This document shows, piece after piece, positions 30,701-37,343 of a stretch of 43,286 bases of DNA. The position numbers and the translations under genes are program-made. This DNA is from a virus. The DNA is taken from the IMG/VR virus record IMGVR_UViG_3300047564_002857, positions 1 to 43,286 of that record; one strand, 5' to 3'. The notes beneath the pieces were generated by a model. That model had not been told where the DNA came from. It worked only from the letters and a program-made list of their open reading frames with translations, and did not search any database. Position 1 is the stretch's first letter. Each line of letters starts with the position of its first letter.

Positions 30701-33410
30701 ATTACAAGGTGGTACTGGAACTGGACTAAGAACAAATATTATTGTTACTGGAAATACAATTACAGAAATTACAGTTACTGATGGTGGATCTGGATATAAT
30801 AATGATTTTTCGATCACAAATCCACCAGCAGTTATTGGTTCTGGATCTGCGATGGTCCTAGCAGCAAAAATTGCTACCGTAAATAGACAGTATGCAAACG
30901 TCGCGCTTGATGTTCAGAGAGTAACCAATCTCACAATCTCGTCTGATCTATACGGTACGATTGGTGTTTCTAGATTCAAGAAAGATCAATTCAAGATTGG
31001 TGAATCTGGTAATGGATCTATCGAACTCAAGACTGGTCCTGGTTCAGGTCTGGATGCTGACTTACTTGATACAAGGCAGGGTTCATTCTATCTCAACTCA
31101 AGCAACCAGAATGCTGGTACGCTTCCAACTGATAGACTTGCTGGCACATACAACATCAGCGTTTCTGGTTCTTCTGGAAACACTATCCGTCTTGCAACTG
31201 GTACTAACAACCCAACTTCAAACCCAACTCCAAACAACTTTGTTGAGGGTCTTGTTGCTAACACGATCAATAACTCTGCCGACCAACTATTTGACGGTGG
31301 ATCTCAGCACCTTGTTCTAACAATTAGAAATAAGGGTCAAGGTCTAACTGCTGAAGGTGGTGTCAGACAGATGGCATTTACTGATAACGATAATATTTGG
31401 TTGCGTGGTTCGGGAACTGGTGTTACCACATTTGGTACATGGGCAAAAATGTGGACATCTCTAAATGATGGTATTGGTTCTGGTCTAGATTCAGATAGAT
31501 TGGATGGTAAGCAAGGAACTTGGTATCAAAATGCACTAAACCTCAACAGTGGCACTGTTTCTGATAACAGAATGCCAAAATTCATTAGTGCCACTAAGGT
31601 AAGGGATTCGATTACAGTTCAGTCCTTCAACGGAGATCCTAAGTATAGAATCTATCTTGCTGGCAGAATTCTAAACGTTTCTCCATTCACTCCTGGTAGT
31701 GCGGTAAAACTATATGATGCAGATTCTCAGGCAACTGGAGATATTGCTATCGATAATTTGATTATTAACGATGCTGCAGATAGCACAGAAGATTATACTA
31801 TCATTGTCGGACGTTTGGTTTCTGGTAACTTTGTTGGAGCCCGTACAATTGGTACTGCATCAAATAGAGAAGAGTTCCAAGACTTTACGATCGATGATGA
31901 TAACGTAATTCAAGTCGCAAAACTTGAGAGTGACGGTGGAACTGCAAACCTAAGACTTGGAAGAAGAGACGGAGTTGCCACATCTCCTGGTCTATATTTC
32001 ACCAGTGCTCAATTAGTACCATCAAGCTACAATGCCGCTATTGTTGCTACTGGTGGTAATGCTAGCGATGGTTCTGGTACTCTAAATGCTCTTGTAGTAA
32101 ATGCTAACGGATTCAATGTAAATGGAAATATTGTTTGGAACGCTGGTAATATCACATTCCAATCAACAAACGTTGTTAATACTGCCGTTAGACGTGATGC
32201 CTCTGGTAATTTCTCCGCTGGAACAATCACAGCATCTCTAACTGGTGCTGCTTCACTAAACGTCTTGAAGACTGGAGATACCATGACTGGTCCTCTGACC
32301 CTAACTGGTGCATCTTCAAACCTAAGTGTTGCTGGAACTGGCACATTCTTATCTACTGTTTCTATTACGGACGACCTTGCTGTTGATACTGATACATTAT
32401 TTGTTGATGTCTCCGACGATGAAGTTGGTATCAACGCAGGTACTGCTCCAAGATCAACCCTTGACGTTGTTGGTGATCTTGGTGTTTATATCAGATCTGC
32501 TACATCTGGTGTTGGTGCTAAACTAAGATTTAGTGATAACGTTGGTAATGATTGGGCACAACAAGGAACTATTAGTTATGTTCATGCAGACGCTCAAACC
32601 CCCAATGCTGCATATGGAAATGCTTTCCTCGTTAGTGGTACTGAAGCAACATTAGCATTCCAAGTTACTGGTGATATTATTGCTACCAGAAGAATTGGTA
32701 TCAACGTTACTGCTCCTGGTCTTGCTCTTGATGTTGGCGGGGGTGCTAAATTTACTGAGGCACTTACAGTTGAGAATACTTCAAACGGAGCGATAAACTT
32801 CTATAATAACACGGCAACAAGATACTGGAGGATTGGTAGCAATACCCAATCAAATAACTTCTTTACATTCCAAGCATCAACTGCTGCTGGTGGAACTACG
32901 TTTAATTCCACTCCTGCTCTTGGAATTAGTGGTGCCAATAACGCGGTAACTATTAACACTACAGCAACTTCTGGAACTGATCCAACTGATGGAACTACGG
33001 TAAGAAATTATAAGTTTAATGTACAGGGTGATGTTAATATCAACGGGCAATTATTCCAAAATAATGCTCCATTTGTTACATCAAGATGGACACAAGCAAC
33101 AAACGGGAATGATATTTATAGATTATCGAGTGTTGGTATTAACAAGGCAAATCCATCTTATACTTTGCATATTGCTGGAAGTACAAATATTGAAGGTCTT
33201 GCATCTAGTGGATCAAATACAAGTGTTCTTTATGCCAATGCAGATAAGCAGTGGTTGGATAGTTATGGCGTATTTAAATCAAATAGAAATACAATTGCGG
33301 AGGATATCTCAATTCCAGCAAACACAAATACCATGTCTTCTGGACCTATAACCATAAATAGTGGCAGAACAATTACTATACCAGTTGGTTCTAGTTGGAG
33401 TGTCGTTTAA
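24735..33410 (+). CDS. Giant tail-fibre-like protein with beta-helix and fibre repeats
   Basis: The 2891-aa product opens with MSFNINSDKEFVRGSKPQLI and G-x-G-Y repeats. A W...PTHTDG module lies at 194-244. A pectate-lyase-like beta-helix start is at about 294-419 (NDGRSAVAPVRTIKKAAQL, then PDASVVGDNLRLVIIRP). Two helical segments follow with C-(K/R)-x-D-I and LEFGSN or LVLGGN motifs (about 769-972 and 1026-1137). A second conserved beta-helix part lies at about 1190-1400 (IDGSKVKQPNCPFPGLELDG). Further on are fibre motifs: GLDADLLD near 2106, GLDSDRLDGKQGTWY near 2250, and KTGDTMTGPLTLTG near 2512. The C-terminus is GPITINSGRTITIPVGSSW. Such proteins in T4-like cyanophages are regarded as tail fibres; this one is probably a trimeric fibre for host binding. 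No S74 autoprotease domain is visible at the end. Conserved central parts use more GGT and CGT codons than the flanks. Confidence 0.9.
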   Translation: MSFNINSDKEFVRGSKPQLIGDNELVIKGGVGSLEREILRTQLDTSTGLPRVGINRTGQRVNNISITNGGTGYTLQPTVTIDPPTTAGGVQALASAFIFNGQVVNIAINNPGNGYTTTPNVVISGGNGAGAAAEAFLDTVDFELDINGAIRTSTSIISDTARILNLDIDNFVTPDLALRGPSLKTYVNNTGTPWASNVIVQKNSYRYFGSNVYQALNQGETGSLAPTHTDGIVLNGEVNFKHIGFRVVDQSALGFGTTGEAGLFPRSITPLLGDRSDKIATTEYVLNLATNDVGGRIYVSEQIGSNDNDGRSAVAPVRTIKKAAQLAWATPGVKETIIVSGGDYIEDNPISLPPDASVVGDNLRLVIIRPANPGKHIFKFGDKNYVTGVTYRDKIDSNGDPVSTWDYAMVFDDKQRIIVDYEVNGDFGTEFPIGHQIFGPDQFRVGFQQNTGLSALQTGVEVVGVNTGARAKVIGIFHTSTTGSNAFVSGTVDVRLMSGSFVEGEQFRYITSATQGSSIALTITQTSGQNKFRTTTDPSGIIAGGTYIYLDDTDDSSFTAGYYEVADVDDSNPGYWDVQVVPILNAPEWNTTQSETIQIFNASVTSFTFDSTSLKSIRAEGEVVFVDEDITNTLPIQRIDFSQQGGFTDGFQSDQFGNSEDLGGIVFYTNELVGRSNIHNFKEGQEILIQGLPTGTPDLSFLNGKQRIYKVLEDADGRARRFVIPKKAPSINDANFDPGQFATVSTYSKSVTLSLLNSPNTFPLATPVDRRYQDACIYIRNNRDFIADEVVGRINSEFKKEYFSVYNISGLDFQIYLGTSRFEHTYISGGTVTFGGVNYNITGFTYDTAVTGIATITTDVSIPGLAEDDIVKLAGILVECDNGQKVYPSFNIPVSDTQCKQDIVHFINALVRDLEFGSNHNIIEAAQKYIVGAKIDYVENEIIQTVRAIEYARELAIYAMCNWRTGNRLPGAPVYAPQYSSVPRYFDNSVITATAGTPACDDVRSAIDTLSYLWVDVISNDASGRYLDAAYLIARNRDLIADQALIDTEASYPTLNLSDIHQRKCRRDINYILSGLIRDLVLGGNSGIVTAAEAYFSGTALVGIDASQLDETIYAYQQVKDYAIAAMRNWTDGAGNAISTTSPIPKFIDNTIIADPASPDCANVASSITTSMGLLEDILDGTIEPGETAKTTGTLHGISDIITYPDSYIYDANNVRMAIRGDFDDYPIIEASPYTQNASVISFLGGSGALIDGSKVKQPNCPFPGLELDGTASFPNQGKSMVAAAFTIVSFGGTGYKIIEDGYVQLVSVFVIFCADGVLAESGGYASITNSATNFGIAALRGSGYRREAYSFDVATITNVSSTPTGRAILTVDGLGREPLEHYVVKIDGYENTNPDLEYFIDSVAGVGAGPPFQAQLTIDDGQGQPMDLTDSSTGLPVSLGNVTGATIRLHRPSIVNSSSHTWEFAGSGTNYLALPENGGTKDEAQEQVSENYGRVYVSGTDELGDFKVGTFARIENRTGNITFTGTVTISEVEFLKLKGGDVVVTGFSADNTLGGASTSNSVLPTQKAVRDYITNNLGPYINKPYSTNAVPRALVELTDSGKISIDQIPALRPFQVYTVANQTERLNIEGALAGDIAIQQDTTTSYILNNDLDSLFLAFQPDPTLQFTIGDIFDGSVSGGRIQATEYRQGVVYRINLTDGGSGYVSPPNVVISGTLQQGGVEARAVTTIANGEVVTIEIVLYNGYIGGKGYTSAPTVTIAAPAGTGTQATAVALIESRLYGDIVNRIAIEDTDTIESSDIPSETVNITRAVNTSSFDNNNWVSLSSNQIAATDIVSGVIETDRLASGGAANSFTFLRGDQNWALAVQSIKGAEIRYFDKLYSTASSGSSQLIFQTNSDVLLGHEVVNSVLGIQANTNITGVITDAGLTTISLNNPLTQTINAGTIIEFKRGASPMIFESSYTQGNFVDNIIIANGGSGFTDGQYFDVELQGGTGTGLRTNIIVTGNTITEITVTDGGSGYNNDFSITNPPAVIGSGSAMVLAAKIATVNRQYANVALDVQRVTNLTISSDLYGTIGVSRFKKDQFKIGESGNGSIELKTGPGSGLDADLLDTRQGSFYLNSSNQNAGTLPTDRLAGTYNISVSGSSGNTIRLATGTNNPTSNPTPNNFVEGLVANTINNSADQLFDGGSQHLVLTIRNKGQGLTAEGGVRQMAFTDNDNIWLRGSGTGVTTFGTWAKMWTSLNDGIGSGLDSDRLDGKQGTWYQNALNLNSGTVSDNRMPKFISATKVRDSITVQSFNGDPKYRIYLAGRILNVSPFTPGSAVKLYDADSQATGDIAIDNLIINDAADSTEDYTIIVGRLVSGNFVGARTIGTASNREEFQDFTIDDDNVIQVAKLESDGGTANLRLGRRDGVATSPGLYFTSAQLVPSSYNAAIVATGGNASDGSGTLNALVVNANGFNVNGNIVWNAGNITFQSTNVVNTAVRRDASGNFSAGTITASLTGAASLNVLKTGDTMTGPLTLTGASSNLSVAGTGTFLSTVSITDDLAVDTDTLFVDVSDDEVGINAGTAPRSTLDVVGDLGVYIRSATSGVGAKLRFSDNVGNDWAQQGTISYVHADAQTPNAAYGNAFLVSGTEATLAFQVTGDIIATRRIGINVTAPGLALDVGGGAKFTEALTVENTSNGAINFYNNTATRYWRIGSNTQSNNFFTFQASTAAGGTTFNSTPALGISGANNAVTINTTATSGTDPTDGTTVRNYKFNVQGDVNINGQLFQNNAPFVTSRWTQATNGNDIYRLSSVGINKANPSYTLHIAGSTNIEGLASSGSNTSVLYANADKQWLDSYGVFKSNRNTIAEDISIPANTNTMSSGPITINSGRTITIPVGSSWSVV
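33353..33360 (+). promoter_or_regulatory. Possible late promoter (CATAAATA) before the adhesin cluster
   Basis: CATAAATA lies in the last codons of the giant fibre gene, 50 bases before the start of the first small adhesin. The spacing resembles the better supported late promoters here, but the element is inside a coding region. Confidence 0.4.
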
Positions 33411-34343
33411 ATGAGTAGCGTATCAGTAAATCAAATTGAAGGACCAGGGGGGAGATTAATTCTAGACAAAGATTCTAGAATGGATATTTCCACTGGATTG
33501 GTATTACCGTCCTGGGAAAATACTTCCCAGGGATTAACTCAGGGAGGTTTTGGGTCTCTAGGATATAATAAAGAGAATCAAGACCTAGAATACATATCAG
33601 CTTCATCAATTGATGCAGCTGCAAGTGGCGGTATTCCAGGTTCCTCGGCAGATAATCCAGCATCTAGTCCAGCAGAAATTATCGCTGCTGGAGTAACTAC
33701 AGATGGAGCATATTATATCAATCTTCCATCGGTTGGTCCAAAATTAACATATTGTGCATTAAATTCTGGATTCCAAGGTGGTGGGTGGATGCTTGCTTGG
33801 AAATGCACCACTGGAACTACATTTAGTTACACATCATCATATTGGACATCCCAGAATACATTAAATGAAACTGATATGAGTAGAAATAATGCTGATGCGA
33901 AATATGATGTTTTTAATTATTATAATGCCACGCAATTCATGGCAATTTTTCCAACTTTGAATAGTGGTGGCCAAGCAAGTGGATATGGTACAGGATGGAG
34001 TTGGTTGGTTACTGGTCAAAATTCAACTTGCTTAAATCGTTTTCAGGCTAACCAACAGTTATCTGGAAACCCAAGAGGAGAAAACATGTGGGTTGGTTCT
34101 GGATTTTCTGCCCAGAGTGGTTTCCAGTGGTATGGATTTAATTATAATACTTCTTATAATGGATCTCAAGTTAGATGGGGATTTGGATGGAATAATGAAG
34201 GTGATCAAGCATCTAATGATGTTGGTGGTGGAATTGGTTGCAATAGTACTTGGGGTAGTCATTCTTGTGGCGATAGAATCAACTGTTGCCAGTCAACCAC
34301 AGGATTTAACAGTTCAACCAGAGCAGAAATTTGGGTAAAGTAA
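33411..34343 (+). CDS. Small tail fibre/adhesin with fibrinogen-like C-terminal domain
   Basis: The 310-aa protein has an N-terminal adaptor (about 1-62, ending FGSLGYNKENQDLEYI) shared in form with the next two genes. A Ser/Ala/Gly linker leads to a fibrinogen-related domain at about 86-310. Signs of that domain are DGAYYINLP, a cysteine at 115, the GGGWMLAWKC core at 123-132, SYWTSQNTLNE, and a closing RAEIWVK. Other cysteines are at 207, 277, 286, 292 and 293. Fibrinogen-related domains in animals bind acetylated sugars and other glycans, so glycan recognition on the host surface is a reasonable inference. The ATG abuts the TAA of the giant fibre gene, which suggests linked translation and perhaps joint assembly. 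A general C-terminal lectin-like domain is the main alternative. Confidence 0.8.
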   Translation: MSSVSVNQIEGPGGRLILDKDSRMDISTGLVLPSWENTSQGLTQGGFGSLGYNKENQDLEYISASSIDAAASGGIPGSSADNPASSPAEIIAAGVTTDGAYYINLPSVGPKLTYCALNSGFQGGGWMLAWKCTTGTTFSYTSSYWTSQNTLNETDMSRNNADAKYDVFNYYNATQFMAIFPTLNSGGQASGYGTGWSWLVTGQNSTCLNRFQANQQLSGNPRGENMWVGSGFSAQSGFQWYGFNYNTSYNGSQVRWGFGWNNEGDQASNDVGGGIGCNSTWGSHSCGDRINCCQSTTGFNSSTRAEIWVK

Positions 34344-34344
34344 A

Positions 34345-35109
34345 ATGAGTAGCTTAAAAGTAACAAACATCAAAGGTTTGAGTACAACAATTACAGTACC
34401 ATCTTCAACTACATTAAACATGTCAGAAGCAGATGGATTAAAACTTCCAACCTGGACGAATAATACTCGTCCAGGTTCTCCAGTTACTGGAATGATTGGA
34501 TATAATGTAGAAGAACAAGTGCTTGAATTTTGGAATGGAACTTCTTGGGCAACTGGTGGAGCTCCACAAGAACAACTTTGGTATAATGAAGGAAATGACG
34601 TAAGAGCTTACGCTAATAACTGGAATTATACTGGAACATATAACATGACAACTTTGGCTTCCTTTGGAAACTCATATGTTCACGAATGGGGAGGAAGTCC
34701 AAGAACCTATGAATTGACACTAAATAATATCCCATCACATGCCGAAGTTAGATATAAGTGCAGAATTCACATGATTGATTCTTGGGATGATGAATATAAT
34801 GAAATTAGAATGACTAATGATTCTGACACTCAACTGACATATTTGACTTGGAGAAAAATTTGGAATAACGATTATCTAAGAAATACAACTTCAAACTATG
34901 GAGCAACGATGTATTTTTATGGCAATCAACCATATTCATACGAACCCTGGAATGGAAACAATCAATTAACAAATGGTTATGTCGATATCGATACCAATTG
35001 GCAACCTCATACAAATTCCTCAATTAAAGTATATCACTATACTGGATTAGATCAGGGATCATCGGACGAAGCTTATTATATTTCACACTCTCAATTGTAC
35101 ATTAGGTAA
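34345..35109 (+). CDS. Small tail fibre/adhesin with IDSWDDE beta-sandwich domain
   Basis: The 254-aa protein shares its N-terminal adaptor with its neighbours (about 33-70: LPTWTNNTRPGSPVTGMIGY, then VLEFWNGTSW). Its C-terminal domain (about 96-254) is different. It is strand-rich and contains HAEVRYKCRIHMIDSWDDE near 132-150, a pattern seen in jelly-roll-like extracellular domains of bacteria and protists, where acidic residues are thought to bind calcium. It starts one base after the stop of the fibrinogen-like gene. A host-surface binding role is inferred from position and architecture. I cannot name the domain family with certainty. Confidence 0.75.
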   Translation: MSSLKVTNIKGLSTTITVPSSTTLNMSEADGLKLPTWTNNTRPGSPVTGMIGYNVEEQVLEFWNGTSWATGGAPQEQLWYNEGNDVRAYANNWNYTGTYNMTTLASFGNSYVHEWGGSPRTYELTLNNIPSHAEVRYKCRIHMIDSWDDEYNEIRMTNDSDTQLTYLTWRKIWNNDYLRNTTSNYGATMYFYGNQPYSYEPWNGNNQLTNGYVDIDTNWQPHTNSSIKVYHYTGLDQGSSDEAYYISHSQLYIR

Positions 35110-35115
35110 ATAATT

Positions 35116-35958
35116 ATGTCTGTTCTATCATTTTCTACTTTACAAGCACAGAGCGGTGGTGTGGTAAAAATACCATATGGTCAAATATTTGATATCCAAG
35201 GACAGTTTAAAGTTCCAAATTGGACAACTGGCACAAGGCCAACTGGAGAAACAGGAAAATTTGGATATAATACTTCAATATCATCTCTAGAAATTTATAC
35301 TGGGTCTGCGTGGAAAGCAGTTGGCATTATTCTTCGTGATGGATCATCAGCAGATGCGGCAGCTCTAAACGGACAGACATTAAAAAGAGATTATCCAAGT
35401 TTAGCAAATGGCGTGTATTGGATAAAAAATGAAAACATGCCAAACGCACTACAAATGTATGTTGATATGACAGAGGATGGTGGGGGATATGATTTTTATG
35501 CTATCACTAATGGAAATGGGCCAGCATATATTACTGACAACTTTACTGGTAGTGGAACTGGACTGCAGTTATGGGAGGGAAGATCACCTCAATGTTGGAG
35601 GGCAGCTTCAAAGGCAGTAGCCTATTTCGATAATGCCAATTTTGGATCATACTGGGAGGGAGTTGGTCATGTTTATAAATCAAGTGGCGGTGGAAATTAT
35701 ACTGGGTGTATTATGAGAAGTAATGACTATGGCGGAAGTAATTGTTCAGATTGGAGAGTTAGAAGTGGAATGAGATGGTGGATTAGAAATAATACTCACT
35801 CTGAACCAAATGGAGATTATAATGCATTTGGATTTTTAAGAATTTATGGTAGTCAAATTGGAAATCCTTTTGATGTTAATACAAATATGGGATTTAATGA
35901 TGGTGGTGCTTATGGTATAGGATCTAGATATCTACTATCTACAAACGCAAAATTATGA
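35116..35958 (+). CDS. Small tail fibre/adhesin, second fibrinogen-like protein
   Basis: The 280-aa protein carries the adaptor in its clearest form (about 33-68: VPNWTTGTRPTGETGKFGYN, then LEIYTGSAW). It is followed by a fibrinogen-related domain (about 80-280) with SLANGVYWIKN, MYVDMTEDGGGYDFYAI at 114-130, and C-terminal WWIRNNTHSEPNGDYNAFGF. Cysteines are at 160, 198 and 210. The domain is clearly diverged from that two genes upstream, so this is not a recent duplication. It starts 6 bases after the preceding stop codon. It should be a third receptor-binding or accessory fibre protein; which part of the virion it joins is unknown. Confidence 0.8.
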   Translation: MSVLSFSTLQAQSGGVVKIPYGQIFDIQGQFKVPNWTTGTRPTGETGKFGYNTSISSLEIYTGSAWKAVGIILRDGSSADAAALNGQTLKRDYPSLANGVYWIKNENMPNALQMYVDMTEDGGGYDFYAITNGNGPAYITDNFTGSGTGLQLWEGRSPQCWRAASKAVAYFDNANFGSYWEGVGHVYKSSGGGNYTGCIMRSNDYGGSNCSDWRVRSGMRWWIRNNTHSEPNGDYNAFGFLRIYGSQIGNPFDVNTNMGFNDGGAYGIGSRYLLSTNAKL

Positions 35959-35972
35959 TATGATGCTATTTT

Positions 35973-36644
35973 ATGAAATTGTTGTTTGATGGTTTAAATA
36001 CCAAAGTTTATGATAATGTGTTGGATTCAGATTCATTTGGTTCTTTATTTGATTTTTTAAATTATCATCCATACACATTTCGCCAATCTCATGGTGAATG
36101 GAATAAGGTATGGAATTTTTCGGATGGACAAATACTGATGGGCGAAGAATATATTTGGCCTATCGGTAAAGTTCCACCATTTAAGGATGAGAGAAGAATA
36201 CTATTGAATTTAATAGAGAAAATTAATAGTTTTATTGTTGAATCAAATTTATTTGATTGCGGAGAAATATCTACTATTTCTATGACTCCATATTGTTGGC
36301 CACCTGGAACTGGTCTGAGTTGGCATAATGATAGTAAGTACCTTGGAGCAATAACTTTTTACGGTCATCACTACTGGTCTCCAGAGTGGGGTGGAGAATT
36401 CGTTACATGTGAAGCAAATAAATATATCATCGAGGATAAAAACAATATTACTTGGAAAGTTTTTGATAACAAAGAATTATTTAATTTATTGATGGAAGAA
36501 GGTACTGGTAATTATTTTTATCCAAAACCAAATCGTATGATCATCAATAAGGGTGGTCAGAATGGTATTCTTCATAAAGTAAATAAAAGTACTTTAAATA
36601 GCAATCCAAGATTAACCTTACAGTGTTTTATTAAATCAAAATAA
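35973..36644 (+). CDS. 2-oxoglutarate/Fe(II)-dependent dioxygenase (prolyl 4-hydroxylase-like)
   Basis: The 223-aa protein shows the double-stranded beta-helix signature: WHND (H118, D120) for the HxD iron site, followed by LGAITFYGHHYWSPEWGGEF. The distal iron ligand is H201 in GILHKVN, and R213 in NPRLTLQCFI can bind the 2-oxoglutarate carboxylate. Family members hydroxylate protein side chains or small molecules, using O2, 2-oxoglutarate and Fe(II). The gene lies 14 bases after the last small adhesin and just before a second dioxygenase, so a virion fibre protein is a possible substrate; that is inference. T4-like cyanophages are known to carry several such enzymes. The ATG at 35973 is the only start that gives the full domain. 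Confidence 0.85.
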   Translation: MKLLFDGLNTKVYDNVLDSDSFGSLFDFLNYHPYTFRQSHGEWNKVWNFSDGQILMGEEYIWPIGKVPPFKDERRILLNLIEKINSFIVESNLFDCGEISTISMTPYCWPPGTGLSWHNDSKYLGAITFYGHHYWSPEWGGEFVTCEANKYIIEDKNNITWKVFDNKELFNLLMEEGTGNYFYPKPNRMIINKGGQNGILHKVNKSTLNSNPRLTLQCFIKSK

Positions 36645-36646
36645 TT

Positions 36647-37342
36647 ATGAAATTTGAAAATTTTGAATTGTTCCCTAAAGTTGTAACCATCTACAAATAC
36701 GATCCAGATAAAGTAGAAAAAATAAAAGAAATATGTACTGATATTCAGCAGAGAATAACAGAGAGTGATAAAGAATATAATACTAATAATGCTGATAGTT
36801 CGCTGAAACATTACTATAATGATTCGTGGTCTTCTCTTCTTCATGAAGAGAAGGAACTGATTGAATTTAGACTTTGGGTAGAATCATGCTCACGTCATTT
36901 TATGACAGAGGTTTTAGATTATCAAATAGAAGAAGATAACCAAATCATCACCACAGATTCCTGGTTAAATGTATGTGGGGAAAGAACACATCAAGTAAAA
37001 CATAATCACCATAATTGTATTGTTTCTGGAACTTACTATGTTGATAGACAAGAATGGGTACATGCTGGTATAGAATTTTACAAACCTCACATAGAATTAG
37101 TGCCAGTTATCTCCCAAAAAAGACCTAGGGATGATAATTCTAATAAATATACTAGGTATATTGAAACTCTATATCCAAGCAGCGGTGATTTGTTATTATG
37201 GTCTTCCGAGATGTTACATGGTTATAACGGAATAACTAATTTTTGGGAAGGTAGAACTTCTATTTCCATGAACTTCCTTCCACAAACTATAGATAATGGT
37301 AAATACTCTTTCACAATCAAAGAAAACGGAGAGCGCGTTTAA
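36647..37342 (+). CDS. Putative 2OG-Fe(II) oxygenase of the PF13759-like type
   Basis: The 231-aa protein resembles the 2OG-Fe(II)_Oxy_5 group: DSWLNVCGERTHQVKHNHHN at about 104-123, then SGTYYVD, then PSSGDLLLWSSEMLHGY (distal H191), and RTSISMNF (R203) at the end. Candidate iron ligands are H119 or H121 with H191; the usual HxD acid is not obvious, as is common in this group. Substrate is unknown. It starts 2 bases after the other dioxygenase but is not its paralogue by sequence, so two different enzymes act from one unit. It ends one base before the next gene. Confidence 0.75.
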   Translation: MKFENFELFPKVVTIYKYDPDKVEKIKEICTDIQQRITESDKEYNTNNADSSLKHYYNDSWSSLLHEEKELIEFRLWVESCSRHFMTEVLDYQIEEDNQIITTDSWLNVCGERTHQVKHNHHNCIVSGTYYVDRQEWVHAGIEFYKPHIELVPVISQKRPRDDNSNKYTRYIETLYPSSGDLLLWSSEMLHGYNGITNFWEGRTSISMNFLPQTIDNGKYSFTIKENGERV

Positions 37343-37343
37343 A

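Noticed and set aside
24735-33410. Intramolecular chaperone autoprotease (peptidase S74) at the end of the giant fibre
   Set aside because: The C-terminus is a short beta segment ending GSSWSVV and lacks the S74 Ser-Lys motif region.
33411-35958. Diversity-generating retroelement acting on the adhesin tips
   Set aside because: No reverse transcriptase, no template/variable repeat pair and no adenine-targeted NNK-like variable region was seen; the tips are fibrinogen-like and not the C-type lectin fold usually diversified.
36593-36600. TTTAAATA before the second dioxygenase and GTAAATA at 35107 and 37299
   Set aside because: They match the late core poorly or lie too close to a start, and such AT-rich strings are common by chance here.
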